From the NCBI GenBank assembly GCA_003507115.1, contig DNWN01000045.1, positions 1 to 7,461 on the forward strand: DNA of 7,461 nt, in the 5' to 3' direction. The DNA comes from Cryomorphaceae bacterium. GTDB lineage: Bacteria; Bacteroidota; Bacteroidia; Flavobacteriales; Schleiferiaceae. Below are positions 1-6,608 of this stretch, in pieces. The notes under the pieces were generated by a model. The model saw only the letters and a list, made by a program, of their open reading frames with translations. It was not told the origin of the DNA and made no database searches. Position 1 is the stretch's first letter, and every line of letters starts with the position of its first letter. The translations under genes and the position numbers were made by a program.

Positions 1-438
1 ATCGTGCCCGTGGGCCTGGGAGCCCGGGACACACTCCGCCTGGAAATGGGCTTCTGCCTCTACGGAAATGACATCAACGACCACACCTCTCCGATCGAGG
101 CGGGCTTGGGCTGGATCACCAAATTCACCAAAGAATTCACGAATTCTGCGGCGCTTCAAGCGCAAAAAGCAGCGGGTGTCACCCGCAAGCTGGTGGGATT
201 CGAACTCATTGACCGCGGCGTTCCCCGCCATGACTACCCCATTACCGACGAACAAGGCACGGCGATCGGTATCGTGACCAGTGGTACCATGGCACCTTCG
301 GTGGGCAAAGCAATCGGCATGGGCTATGTGCCGACCGAAAAATCAAGCCCCGGAAGTTCCATTTATGTGGAGGTGCGTGGAAAATTGCTGCAGGCCGTGG
401 TCGTCACCTTACCTTTCTGGAAGGGAAATCAAGGATAA
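1..438 (+). CDS. gcvT: Aminomethyltransferase (glycine cleavage T-protein), C-terminal part
   Basis: This is the 3' end of gcvT, open from the first base of the window, so its start lies outside. T-protein takes the aminomethyl group from lipoylated H-protein and, with tetrahydrofolate, makes 5,10-methylenetetrahydrofolate and ammonia in the cytoplasmic glycine cleavage system. The visible 145 codons are roughly the last 40% of a protein usually near 360 residues. The family signature [11 protein letters not shown] lies at codons 5-15, followed by GLYG-like YGNDI and a GLGW segment. The C-terminal barrel domain carries [18 protein letters not shown] near codons 93-110, close to the usual TSGTxSPSxxxxIGxGYV. 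The gene ends in a normal PFWKGNQG tail. It is followed after two bases by an Lrp/AsnC regulator, which suggests one transcript. Identity is clear from these motifs; only the 5' portion is missing. Confidence 0.95.
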   Translation: MVPVGLGARDTLRLEMGFCLYGNDINDHTSPIEAGLGWITKFTKEFTNSAALQAQKAAGVTRKLVGFELIDRGVPRHDYPITDEQGTAIGIVTSGTMAPSVGKAIGMGYVPTEKSSPGSSIYVEVRGKLLQAVVVTLPFWKGNQG

Positions 439-440
439 GC

Positions 441-944
441 ATGCATTACAAACTGGACCGGACGGACAAAGAAATTCTACGCCACCTCCTGGAGGACGCG
501 CGCAAGACCTACACGGACATCGCCAAGGACCTTCAAGTGTCCCCCGGTACCGTCCACGTTCGGGTAAAGAAGATGGAGAAGGCCGGCATCATTCGCGGTG
601 CCAGTCTCCAACTGGATTACGATGTACTGGGCTACAGCTTCATCGCGTTTGTGGGGATTTATCTAAGCAAAACTTCCAGCACCCACGACGTCATCGAAGC
701 GTTAAAAGTGATTCCCGAGGTCACGGTGGCCCATATTGCCACGGGCCGATTCGGCATTTTTGCCAAAATTCGCTGTCAGGACACCAAGCATGCCAAGCGT
801 ATTATTTTTCAGATCAGTGACATTCCAGGCGTAACCAACACCGAAACGATGATTGCGCTTGAAGAATGTATCAACAGCAGCAAATCGCTTTTGGCGAGTA
901 TTTTGGATGAGTTGCCCGCGGGCGACGATTCCGCAGCGTCTTAA
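441..944 (+). CDS. Lrp/AsnC-family transcriptional regulator
   Basis: The 167-residue protein has the normal Lrp/AsnC length and layout. An N-terminal winged helix-turn-helix spans about residues 5-50 (LDRTDKEILRHLLEDAR, then YTDIAKDLQVSPGTVHVRVKKM, with the recognition helix around SPGTVHVRVKKM). A hinge leads to the RAM/AsnC ligand-binding and oligomerisation domain at about residues 65-145, with VIPEVTVAHIATGRFGIF matching the usual xPEVxxxxxxTGxxD region, although Phe-Gly replaces the more common Tyr-Asp. Such proteins form dimers and octamers, bind DNA cooperatively and respond to amino acids. The ATG at 441 is preceded by AAGGA at 431-435, inside the gcvT 3' end, with five bases between. 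The two-base gap after gcvT argues for co-transcription and possibly for control of glycine or one-carbon genes. The ligand and targets cannot be read from the sequence. Confidence 0.93.
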   Translation: MHYKLDRTDKEILRHLLEDARKTYTDIAKDLQVSPGTVHVRVKKMEKAGIIRGASLQLDYDVLGYSFIAFVGIYLSKTSSTHDVIEALKVIPEVTVAHIATGRFGIFAKIRCQDTKHAKRIIFQISDIPGVTNTETMIALEECINSSKSLLASILDELPAGDDSAAS

Positions 945-1085
945 GCGGCGCCAAGGAGCTTTCTACCCCCCCAAGTGGCTGCAACCAATTCGCAAGCGGC
1001 TGGAATCTGAGACGAAATCCCGTAGCATGACTTTTGGAAATCTCTGTCGTCGTTCAGCAGGCAGACGCTTTGTCCGAGCATTCGC
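945..1085. other. Intergenic region between convergent lrp and gap
   Basis: This 141-base gap separates the 3' ends of the lrp-like gene and gap. I found no strong hairpin followed by a T-run in either direction, so no intrinsic terminator can be called. A 21-codon ATG frame starting at 1027 runs into the gap 3' end, but nothing supports it as a gene. Confidence 0.5.
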
Positions 1086-2537
1086 TCAATAATAGGTTTT
1101 GCGTCGCACCCCGGCCATGTGTTTGGCTAGTCGCATGACCTGCCGTGTGTATCCGTATTCGTTGTCATACCAAACGTAGAGCACTGCGGAGGTGCCGTCG
1201 GTATGAATGAGCGTCGCCTCGCTGTCAAAGATGGCGCAACAGCTGTCGCCTACGATGTCACTGCTCACAAGTTCAGGGCTCACGGAATACTTGATTTGCT
1301 GAACAAGCGGACCCGAGAAAGCCGCCGCTTTCAAGGCCGCGTTGATTCCGTCGCGGTCTGTGCGGCGTTCGAGCTTCAATTTCAGAATGGCTAAGGAACC
1401 ATTGGGCACGGGTACGCGGATGGCATTGCTTGTGAGTTTGCTGCCTAGGCCGGGGATGGCTTTGTCAACCGCCTCACCCGCACCTGTTTCAGTGATGACC
1501 ATATTCAATGCGGCGGCACGTCCGCGTCGGTACTTCTTGTGCATGTTGTCGACCAAGTTTTGATCGTTTGTGTAGGCATGGATTGTTTCAATATGCCCTT
1601 GAGCGATCCCAAACGTATCGTTGATGACCTTGAGAACAGGTGCGATCGCATTGGTCGTGCAGGACGCCGCCGATTGAATGGTTTCCTTCGGGTCGACCAT
1701 GTCTTGATTCACGCCAAAGACCACATTGGGCACGCCCTTTCCGGGAGCCGTGAGGAGCACTTTGGCAATTCCTGGGCAATTCTCATGACGCGCCAAAGCA
1801 TCCCGGTCACGGAATGCACCCGTATTGTCAATAAGGAGGGCATCTTCAATGCCGTAATTCAGGTAATCAATTTCTTCGGGAGCAGAGGCCGATATGATGG
1901 CGACCGGGCGTCCATTGATGACGAGTTTTTTTCCTTCATGGTCGACGTCCACGGTACCTGGGAAGTGGCCGTGAATCGAGTCCACCCGGAGTAAGGATGC
2001 ACGCTTCTCCAAACTGAGCCCATCGTCCCCTCGAGCTACGATGGCACGAAGGCGGAGTTGGGTACCCCTTCCTTCTTGGGCAATGAGTTCGCGGGCGACT
2101 AGGCGGCCAATTCGCCCAAAACCGTACAGGACCACATCGACAGGTTCCGAATTGGGGTTGTCGCCGTTGGTGAACCCTTGAAGTTTGGACTCGAGAAAGG
2201 CTTTCCGGTGCAGATAGATGCCCGCCTCGCGGCGCCATTCCGTGGCCAAGCGACCAATATCCACACTGGCGTTTTGGACTTGACTGCTGCGCAAGGCCTC
2301 GGCCATCGCTAGGGTATCGTTAATACTGAGCACTTCGCCCGCCATCACGGAGCCATGCACATGGGCTTGGAGCATCTCAGAGGGACGTTGATCCACCATG
2401 GGTTGACGGTAGAGCACCACTTGGACGTTTCGATCATAAAAAAGGTCGCCGACAATTTTAATGAGGGCCGTAGCGGCTTTCTCATTTTTCACGCGTTCAG
2501 ACACCGAGAGGGTGTAGGTTTCGAGCGATGAATTCAT
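1086..2537 (-). CDS. gap: Glyceraldehyde-3-phosphate dehydrogenase, long N-extended Bacteroidota form
   Basis: The enzyme converts glyceraldehyde 3-phosphate, phosphate and NAD(P)+ to 1,3-bisphosphoglycerate in glycolysis (reversibly in gluconeogenesis). The protein is 483 residues from the ATG at 2537; a TTG at 2540 is in frame but less likely. Classical GAPDH is about 335 residues. Here some 133 extra residues precede the Rossmann motif GFGRIGR (about 139-145). The catalytic motif SAASCTTN places Cys at about 293, and the partner His is at about 320 in HAYTNDQNLV. The helix KYRRGRAAALNMV, the VPVPNGS loop and the C-terminal WYDNEYGY are all intact. The tail VRRKTYY and the extension match GAPDHs known from flavobacteria, so this is a family trait and not a gene fusion unique to this genome. 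The extension's role is unknown. A good TAnnTTTG promoter lies just upstream and the gene appears monocistronic. Cofactor preference was not determined. Confidence 0.97.
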   Translation of the reverse strand: MNSSLETYTLSVSERVKNEKAATALIKIVGDLFYDRNVQVVLYRQPMVDQRPSEMLQAHVHGSVMAGEVLSINDTLAMAEALRSSQVQNASVDIGRLATEWRREAGIYLHRKAFLESKLQGFTNGDNPNSEPVDVVLYGFGRIGRLVARELIAQEGRGTQLRLRAIVARGDDGLSLEKRASLLRVDSIHGHFPGTVDVDHEGKKLVINGRPVAIISASAPEEIDYLNYGIEDALLIDNTGAFRDRDALARHENCPGIAKVLLTAPGKGVPNVVFGVNQDMVDPKETIQSAASCTTNAIAPVLKVINDTFGIAQGHIETIHAYTNDQNLVDNMHKKYRRGRAAALNMVITETGAGEAVDKAIPGLGSKLTSNAIRVPVPNGSLAILKLKLERRTDRDGINAALKAAAFSGPLVQQIKYSVSPELVSSDIVGDSCCAIFDSEATLIHTDGTSAVLYVWYDNEYGYTRQVMRLAKHMAGVRRKTYY

Positions 2538-2565
2538 CAATATGTGTATTTGAAAGGTTGCAGGG

Positions 2566-2597
2566 CAAAGGTATTTCTAGCTCTGCGGGCGACCAAG
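2566..2597 (-). promoter_or_regulatory. Probable gap promoter (Bacteroidota -33/-7 type)
   Basis: On the minus strand TACCTTTG at 2573-2566 matches the Bacteroidota -7 consensus TAnnTTTG exactly. A CTTG at 2597-2594 supplies a -33 TTG with 20 bases between it and the -7 box, the spacing expected for this sigma-factor class. Transcription would begin near 2560, giving a leader of roughly 20-25 bases before the gap ATG at 2537. No clear Shine-Dalgarno sequence is present in the leader, which is common in this phylum. The start site is inferred, not observed. Confidence 0.7.
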
Positions 2598-2619
2598 GAA
2601 AAGCCGTCTTGTTTGTATC

Positions 2620-2682
2620 CACTAAGTCCCTAAAAATGAATTTTTTAAGTCACTTTTCTAAGTGTTTAAAGCACACTAAGTG
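2620..2682. promoter_or_regulatory. AT-rich cluster of TAAGT/CTAAGT repeats and palindromes upstream of gap
   Basis: The pentamer TAAGT occurs four times in about 60 bases (2623-2627, 2646-2650, 2659-2663, 2677-2681). CACTAAGT occurs at 2620-2627 and 2674-2681. Several copies sit in small palindromes: AAGTCACTT at 2647-2655, CACTT-TTCT-AAGTG at 2651-2664, and CACTAAGTG at 2674-2682. The cluster lies just upstream of the gap -33 element, about 60-120 bases before the inferred start, which is where an activator or upstream element would sit. Function as an operator is inference. The stretch is also AT-rich, so some repetition may be chance. Confidence 0.4.
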
Positions 2683-2715
2683 CTATTCCTGCGGCGAGTA
2701 GAGCTTCCTAACGAG

Positions 2716-2747
2716 AGCGCCCCTTCCCGGAGTGGGGAAGGGGCGCT
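2716..2747 (-). terminator. Strong GC hairpin after htrA, probable 3' end or terminator
   Basis: A perfect 13-bp inverted repeat (2716-2728 with 2735-2747, 6-base loop) begins 21 bases past the htrA stop codon. The stem is mostly G-C pairs. No T-run follows it on the minus strand (the next bases are CTCTCGTTAGG), so it is not a textbook intrinsic terminator. Its position between htrA and the gap promoter suggests that it ends or protects the htrA transcript and insulates gap. Confidence 0.55.
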
Positions 2748-2768
2748 ACTCAAAAGGAAGGATATAGA

Positions 2769-4238
2769 CTAGTAACCGAAGGCGAAGTAGTCAGGTCGGC
2801 CGTCGGGACGGTATCCCTGCAGGAGGACGCCATCGCCGGGCTGAAGACTGCCCAGAATCCGCTCCACATCTTCTTGCGAGCCCACGGGGCTGTTGTTCAG
2901 CTTGACGAGAATAAAGCCCTTGGGTACGCCGGCCTGGGCAATCTTGCCGGTGCCCACGTCGGTAATCTTGACGCCGCTTCGCAGCCCATATTTGCCTTTG
3001 TCTTCTTGAGTCAGGGTTTCAAAGCTCGCCCCCAACGTCTGGAGGGCCACCACGTCTTCCTTCTTTAGCACATCGGTGTTGCCTTCGCGGTTTCGAAGCG
3101 TGATTTGGAAGCTCTTGGACTTGCCTTCACGCAAAATGGTGACATCTAGCTTGTCCCCCGGGCGACGGCTGCCGATGACTTCGAGCAACTCGCTACTGCG
3201 CTTGATGGTTTTGCCTCCCGCTCCGACGATCACATCGCCTTTTTGAATCCCGGCTTTTTTGGCGGCGCCATTGTCCGTGACGTCCGAAATATACACGCCT
3301 TGATTAGCCTCTAGGCCCATCTCCTTGGCGAGTTCGGGTGTGACATCCGCAATATTGACCCCAAGGTAGGCGCGTTGCACCACCCCGAATCGAAGCATGT
3401 CGTCCACTACTTTGCGGGCGATGTTGGCGGGTACCGCAAATGAATAGCCCTCGTATGAACCAGAGCGGGTCGAAATCGCCGTGTTAATGCCGATCAGTTC
3501 GCCACTGGTGTTGATCAAGGCTCCACCACTGTTGCCCGGATTGACGGCGGCATCGGTTTGGATAAAGGCCTCAATGGCGGATTGGTTGTCGATGATATTG
3601 ATGCTCCGGCCCTTGGCGGAGATAATGCCGGCCGTGACCGTGGAAGTCAGGTTAAAAGGGTTGCCGACAGCCAAGACCCATTCGCCCAGTTTGACTTCGT
3701 CGCTATTACCGAATGGCAAGGCGGGTAGCCTCTTGGCGTCGATTTTTAACACGGCCAAGTCCGTCGTGGGGTCGGTGCCAATCACTTCTGCCGTGAATTC
3801 TCGGCCGTCATTGAGTGAAACCTTGACTTCTTTGGCCTTGTCGACCACGTGGTTGTTGGTGACGATGTAGCCGTCCTCCGAAATAATGACGCCCGAGCCC
3901 GAGCCTTGTACAATGCGCGGAGTCATTTCGGGCATCTGACGTTCGCCAAAACCAAAGAAAAAGTCGTGGAAGGGGTTGAAGGGGCTCATCGTGTACCCTT
4001 GCTCTACCGAGGTTTTGACGTGGACCACCGAATGCACGGCTTGTTCCGCCGCGTCGGAAAAGTCTGTCGACGTTCCAATGCCCGCCGTGGTAGAACGGGC
4101 ACCCGTTTGCATCGCCTGCGTGGCAGGGGTCCATTCCCCGGAGTCATCCTGCGAGGCAAAGGCCCAAGCTCCGGCGAAACCGCCGGCTACACTGAGTCCT
4201 GTGAAGGCAACGGCAGTAAGAAGTGTTGTACGATTCAT
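2769..4238 (-). CDS. HtrA/DegQ-family periplasmic serine endoprotease with two PDZ domains
   Basis: The likely product is 489 residues from the ATG at 4238. An upstream in-frame ATG at 4265 would add nine residues in front of the signal peptide and is less likely. The N-terminus (MNRTTLLTAVAFTGLSVAGG, then a stretch ending AWAFA) is a signal peptide or membrane anchor, so the protein acts in the periplasm. The trypsin-like domain spans about 55-280, with the triad His130 (NNHVV), Asp160 (TTDLAVLKI) and Ser237 (GNSGGAL). A Phe-rich LA-type loop, FNPFHDFFFGFGERQ, lies near 87-101. PDZ1 (about 289-384, beginning AYLGV) and PDZ2 (about 400-486) follow, and the tail is DYFAFGY, typical of Bacteroidota. 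HtrA proteases degrade or hold misfolded envelope proteins and assemble as trimers or larger cages. The gene stands alone, divergent from dapF. DegP- and DegQ-like roles cannot be separated here, so no symbol is assigned. Confidence 0.95.
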   Translation of the reverse strand: MNRTTLLTAVAFTGLSVAGGFAGAWAFASQDDSGEWTPATQAMQTGARSTTAGIGTSTDFSDAAEQAVHSVVHVKTSVEQGYTMSPFNPFHDFFFGFGERQMPEMTPRIVQGSGSGVIISEDGYIVTNNHVVDKAKEVKVSLNDGREFTAEVIGTDPTTDLAVLKIDAKRLPALPFGNSDEVKLGEWVLAVGNPFNLTSTVTAGIISAKGRSINIIDNQSAIEAFIQTDAAVNPGNSGGALINTSGELIGINTAISTRSGSYEGYSFAVPANIARKVVDDMLRFGVVQRAYLGVNIADVTPELAKEMGLEANQGVYISDVTDNGAAKKAGIQKGDVIVGAGGKTIKRSSELLEVIGSRRPGDKLDVTILREGKSKSFQITLRNREGNTDVLKKEDVVALQTLGASFETLTQEDKGKYGLRSGVKITDVGTGKIAQAGVPKGFILVKLNNSPVGSQEDVERILGSLQPGDGVLLQGYRPDGRPDYFAFGY

Positions 4239-4300
4239 GAAAATGAGAATTAGTTCGGAACACAAATTTCAAAAACTGTTCCACTTCCTACTTTTACAGG
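4239..4300. promoter_or_regulatory. 62-base divergent htrA/dapF promoter region with an inverted repeat
   Basis: The only space between the divergent htrA and dapF starts is 62 AT-rich bases, so both promoters must lie in it or reach into the coding regions. A perfect 6-bp inverted repeat, GGAACA (4257-4262) and TGTTCC (4277-4282), with a 14-base spacer is nearly central. On the minus strand GAAATTTG (4270-4263) is one mismatch from TAnnTTTG and could be the htrA -7 box, but no good TTG lies at the right distance. On the plus strand TAGTTCGG (4251-4258), with TTG at 4226-4228 and a 22-base spacer, is a weak candidate for dapF. Neither promoter is firm. Confidence 0.4.
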
Positions 4301-5083
4301 ATGGCGGAGCAATTTGAAAAATACCACGGAACGGGGAATGATTTCATCCTCTTACGTGGAAAAGGCACATATCACCTCCTGTCCCCGGAGGATGTCGCCC
4401 TCGCTTGCCATCGCCAATTCGGCATTGGCGCAGATGGCCTGATGGTCCTCTGGGACAGTGCAGACGCCGACTTCCACTTGGACTACTACAATGCAGACGG
4501 TGGCCTCGGAAGTTTGTGCGGCAATGGCTCCCGTTGTGCCGTGGCCTATGCCCATGCGCACGGACTTTTTGTCGGGTCGACCTGCCATTTTTTCGCGTCG
4601 GATGGCTTGCATGCGGCCCAACGCCATGAAGACGGTCAGATTACGGTGGATTTTGCCCGGGCTGGAGGCCCTGTCCCGCAGTGGGAGGGTTTTTACTTGG
4701 ACACCGGGTCTCCGCACCATATTGCCATCGTGGATCAAGTGGCCGACATCCCCGTGCTCCAAGAGGGCCCAGCCCTGCGCTATGGGCCCTATGCCGATCA
4801 AGGTGGGGCAAACATCAATTGGATTTCCCCCACGGGTCCGGACGGAACCTGGGAGATTCGCACCTATGAACGCGGGGTGGAGAATGAAACCTTGAGTTGT
4901 GGAACGGGAGCAGTGGCGGCAGCCTTAACCCTTCACGCGTTGAAAGGATGCGCCTCGCCGGTGTCGCTGCACGCCCGCGGAGGCCGCCTCGACATTGCGT
5001 TTAAGGTCGCTGATCAGGCCTATACGGACATCCAATTGACGGGTCCGGCGACCCATGTTTACACCGGAACGTGGCCATGGTGA
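4301..5083 (+). CDS. dapF: Diaminopimelate epimerase
   Basis: DapF interconverts LL- and meso-diaminopimelate, the last step before meso-DAP enters lysine synthesis and peptidoglycan precursors. The 260-residue length is normal. The two catalytic cysteines are seen at Cys73 (GSLCGNGSRC) and Cys200 (ETLSCGTGA), the thiol pair that acts as a cofactor-independent acid and base. Other family marks are FEKYHGTGNDFIL at 5-17 (usual KxHGxGNDF), RQFGIGADGL at 38-47, YYNADG at 62-67, DTGSPHH at 134-140, and YERGVENETLSCGTG at 189-203, which binds the substrate carboxylate. The ATG at 4301 gives a canonical N-terminus; the preceding CAGG is too close to serve as a good ribosome binding site. The gene leads an operon with a GNAT acetyltransferase and mltG, and its last seven bases overlap the next gene's start. 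Both domain halves are intact. Confidence 0.97.
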   Translation: MAEQFEKYHGTGNDFILLRGKGTYHLLSPEDVALACHRQFGIGADGLMVLWDSADADFHLDYYNADGGLGSLCGNGSRCAVAYAHAHGLFVGSTCHFFASDGLHAAQRHEDGQITVDFARAGGPVPQWEGFYLDTGSPHHIAIVDQVADIPVLQEGPALRYGPYADQGGANINWISPTGPDGTWEIRTYERGVENETLSCGTGAVAAALTLHALKGCASPVSLHARGGRLDIAFKVADQAYTDIQLTGPATHVYTGTWPW

Positions 5084-5589
5084 CCTACCGATTGCGCCCC
5101 TTGGAGCCTGGTGATCTCGCCGTCTTACTCTCGTGGGAGAATGATCCAGCCCATTGGATTGCTGGGCAGCGAACGAGCCCATTTTCCAAGGACACCCTCG
5201 AAAAATACATCGCGGCATCCGGTCGGGACTTTTGGGAGACGGGCCAAATGCGCTGGGTCCTCTGTGAAGCCTATGCCGACCGTCCCCTTGGATTGATTGA
5301 CGTTTTTGGGGCCAAACGGCTTCATTTGCGTGCCGAAGTGGGCATCCTCATCGCCCCCGAGATGCGGGGCCAGGGCCTGGCTCGAGCAGGGATGCACCTT
5401 CTCCAAGCCTGGGCCCGGGACTACGCCATGTTGGAAACCTTGAGTGCTCAAGTATATACGGACAATACAGCAGCTTTGGCCACGTTTAACCAGGCCGGAT
5501 TTACGCGCAGTGGAACCTGGAAGCGCTGGGTCAAAACACCGCAAGGTTGGAAAGATGTGGCCTTATTTCAATGGAGCCCGGACCGATGA
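5077..5589 (+). CDS. GNAT-family N-acetyltransferase, substrate unknown
   Basis: The 170-residue protein fits the single-domain GNAT fold in the RimJ/RimL/SpeG-like group. Visible marks are the N-terminal YRLRPLEPGDLAVLLSWEND (residues 4-23), VGILIAPEMRG (88-98) and the acetyl-CoA pyrophosphate loop RGQGLA at 97-102. The C-terminal YTDNTAALATFNQAGF at 127-142 matches the common N.xAixlyxxxGF motif. The WENDP segment and VGILI strand resemble uncharacterised Bacteroidota acetyltransferases. The chosen ATG at 5077 overlaps the dapF stop by seven bases; a GTG at 5071 is a possible alternative adding two residues. Its stop overlaps the mltG start (ATGA), so translation of all three genes is probably coupled. 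The acceptor could be a protein N-terminus, a polyamine or another small amine; the location between two peptidoglycan genes is suggestive only. Confidence 0.85.
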   Translation: MVTYRLRPLEPGDLAVLLSWENDPAHWIAGQRTSPFSKDTLEKYIAASGRDFWETGQMRWVLCEAYADRPLGLIDVFGAKRLHLRAEVGILIAPEMRGQGLARAGMHLLQAWARDYAMLETLSAQVYTDNTAALATFNQAGFTRSGTWKRWVKTPQGWKDVALFQWSPDR

Positions 5590-6608
5590 AGCGGCAGCGG
5601 CAGAAAAAACGCTTTATTGGAGTCGTGTTCGTCAGCACGGTGGGATTTGTACTCGCCCTATTGGCCTACCGATTTACGGTGAATGCGCCGGTTTTCCAGG
5701 GCGAAGACGGCTATTCCCTGTATGTCAGGGATACAAGCAGCACGGTCGAGGAGGTCTTCCAGCCTTTGATGGACCAGGCCTTGGTGCCGCATCCGCGCTG
5801 GTTCAAGGTCTTACTTGCACTCAAAGGAAATCCCCAGGCACGTCGGGGCCATTACATCCTTCATGGGGGTGTGGGCATGCTGCAAGTGATCCGGATGCTC
5901 CAATACGGCTATGAAGACCCTATTTGGCTTCGCATGGGTGGCTACCAGACCCGTGACCAAATTGCCGCTCAGTGGGCAGCGCTCTTTGACTACCCCTTGG
6001 ACAGTGCGACCAAGGCTCTTGAAAAAGACCTGGGTTTTGAACACGTGGTGCCCAACTCCTACCAGGTTTACTGGTCCTACAGTCCGTCCGCTATAGTCGA
6101 GCGCTTGCAGCGCGAGCACCGCGTGTTCTGGACGGAAACGCGAAAAGCCAAAGCCGCCCGTCTCAACCTAAGCCCAGAAGAAGTCGTCGTCTTAGCGAGC
6201 ATCGTTCAAGCAGAAACCAAGCAGCCGGACGAACTCGGTCGCGTAGCCGGCTTGTACTTGACGCGCCTCAAGATGGGTAAACGTTTAGAGGCAGATCCCA
6301 CCGCCGTGTACGCGTACAAGCAGCGTTACCCGAATGCGGGCATCATACGCCGCGTCACCGGAAAAATCACGGGTATGGACCACCCCTACAACACCTACCG
6401 ACAATCCGGCTTGCCCCCTGGAGCGCTGGCCACGGTGGAGCCGGACGTGCTGGACGCGGTTCTAGATGCCAAGCCCAGCGGAGAAGTCTACATGTGCGCA
6501 GATCCCCAAAGACCGGGCTACCACGTCTTCGCGCGGAGCTACGCCGAACACCTGCGGAATTCGGCGCGCTACCACCAGAGTCTTAATCGACGTGGGATTC
6601 GACGCTAA
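5586..6608 (+). CDS. mltG: Endolytic transglycosylase MltG (YceG-like)
   Basis: MltG cuts nascent glycan strands within the chain, leaving 1,6-anhydro-MurNAc ends, and helps set strand length at the inner-membrane face. The product is 340 residues from the ATG at 5586, close to the family size. It has a basic N-terminus ([10 protein letters not shown]), one membrane anchor at about 10-29, and then a LysM-like subdomain and catalytic domain on the outer side. The signature [12 protein letters not shown] at 201-212 contains the conserved Glu210 of the xET motif, the probable catalytic residue. [13 protein letters not shown] at 227-239, [13 protein letters not shown] at 269-281 and [12 protein letters not shown] at 311-322 are further family motifs; the first Glu of the usual IVExET is Gln, and PGPI is PGAL. 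A TTG at 5547 is in frame but would precede the basic start. The ATGA overlap with the GNAT stop supports 5586. Its 3' end overlaps clpB by 26 bases. Confidence 0.94.
   Translation: MKRQRQKKRFIGVVFVSTVGFVLALLAYRFTVNAPVFQGEDGYSLYVRDTSSTVEEVFQPLMDQALVPHPRWFKVLLALKGNPQARRGHYILHGGVGMLQVIRMLQYGYEDPIWLRMGGYQTRDQIAAQWAALFDYPLDSATKALEKDLGFEHVVPNSYQVYWSYSPSAIVERLQREHRVFWTETRKAKAARLNLSPEEVVVLASIVQAETKQPDELGRVAGLYLTRLKMGKRLEADPTAVYAYKQRYPNAGIIRRVTGKITGMDHPYNTYRQSGLPPGALATVEPDVLDAVLDAKPSGEVYMCADPQRPGYHVFARSYAEHLRNSARYHQSLNRRGIRR

Noticed and set aside
132..147. Palindrome AGAATTC-AC-GAATTCT
   Set aside because: It lies inside gcvT and encodes ordinary residues (KEFTNS region); no regulatory setting and only two bases between the arms, so treated as chance.
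914..923. GCCCGCGGGC palindrome near the lrp 3' end
   Set aside because: It is within the coding sequence, has no loop and no following T-run, so it does not make a believable terminator.
1027..1092. Small ATG frame of 21 codons between lrp and gap
   Set aside because: No ribosome binding site, arginine-rich composition without recognisable motif, and it overlaps the gap 3' end; most likely chance.
2631..2647. AT-only hairpin TAAAAA-TGAAT-TTTTTA upstream of gap
   Set aside because: Weak A-T stem in an AT-rich stretch with no upstream gene close enough to terminate; probably composition.
3849..4253. Long open frame on the plus strand opposite the htrA 5' part
   Set aside because: It is antisense to an intact htrA with all catalytic motifs, and its translation resembles no family; a codon-bias shadow.
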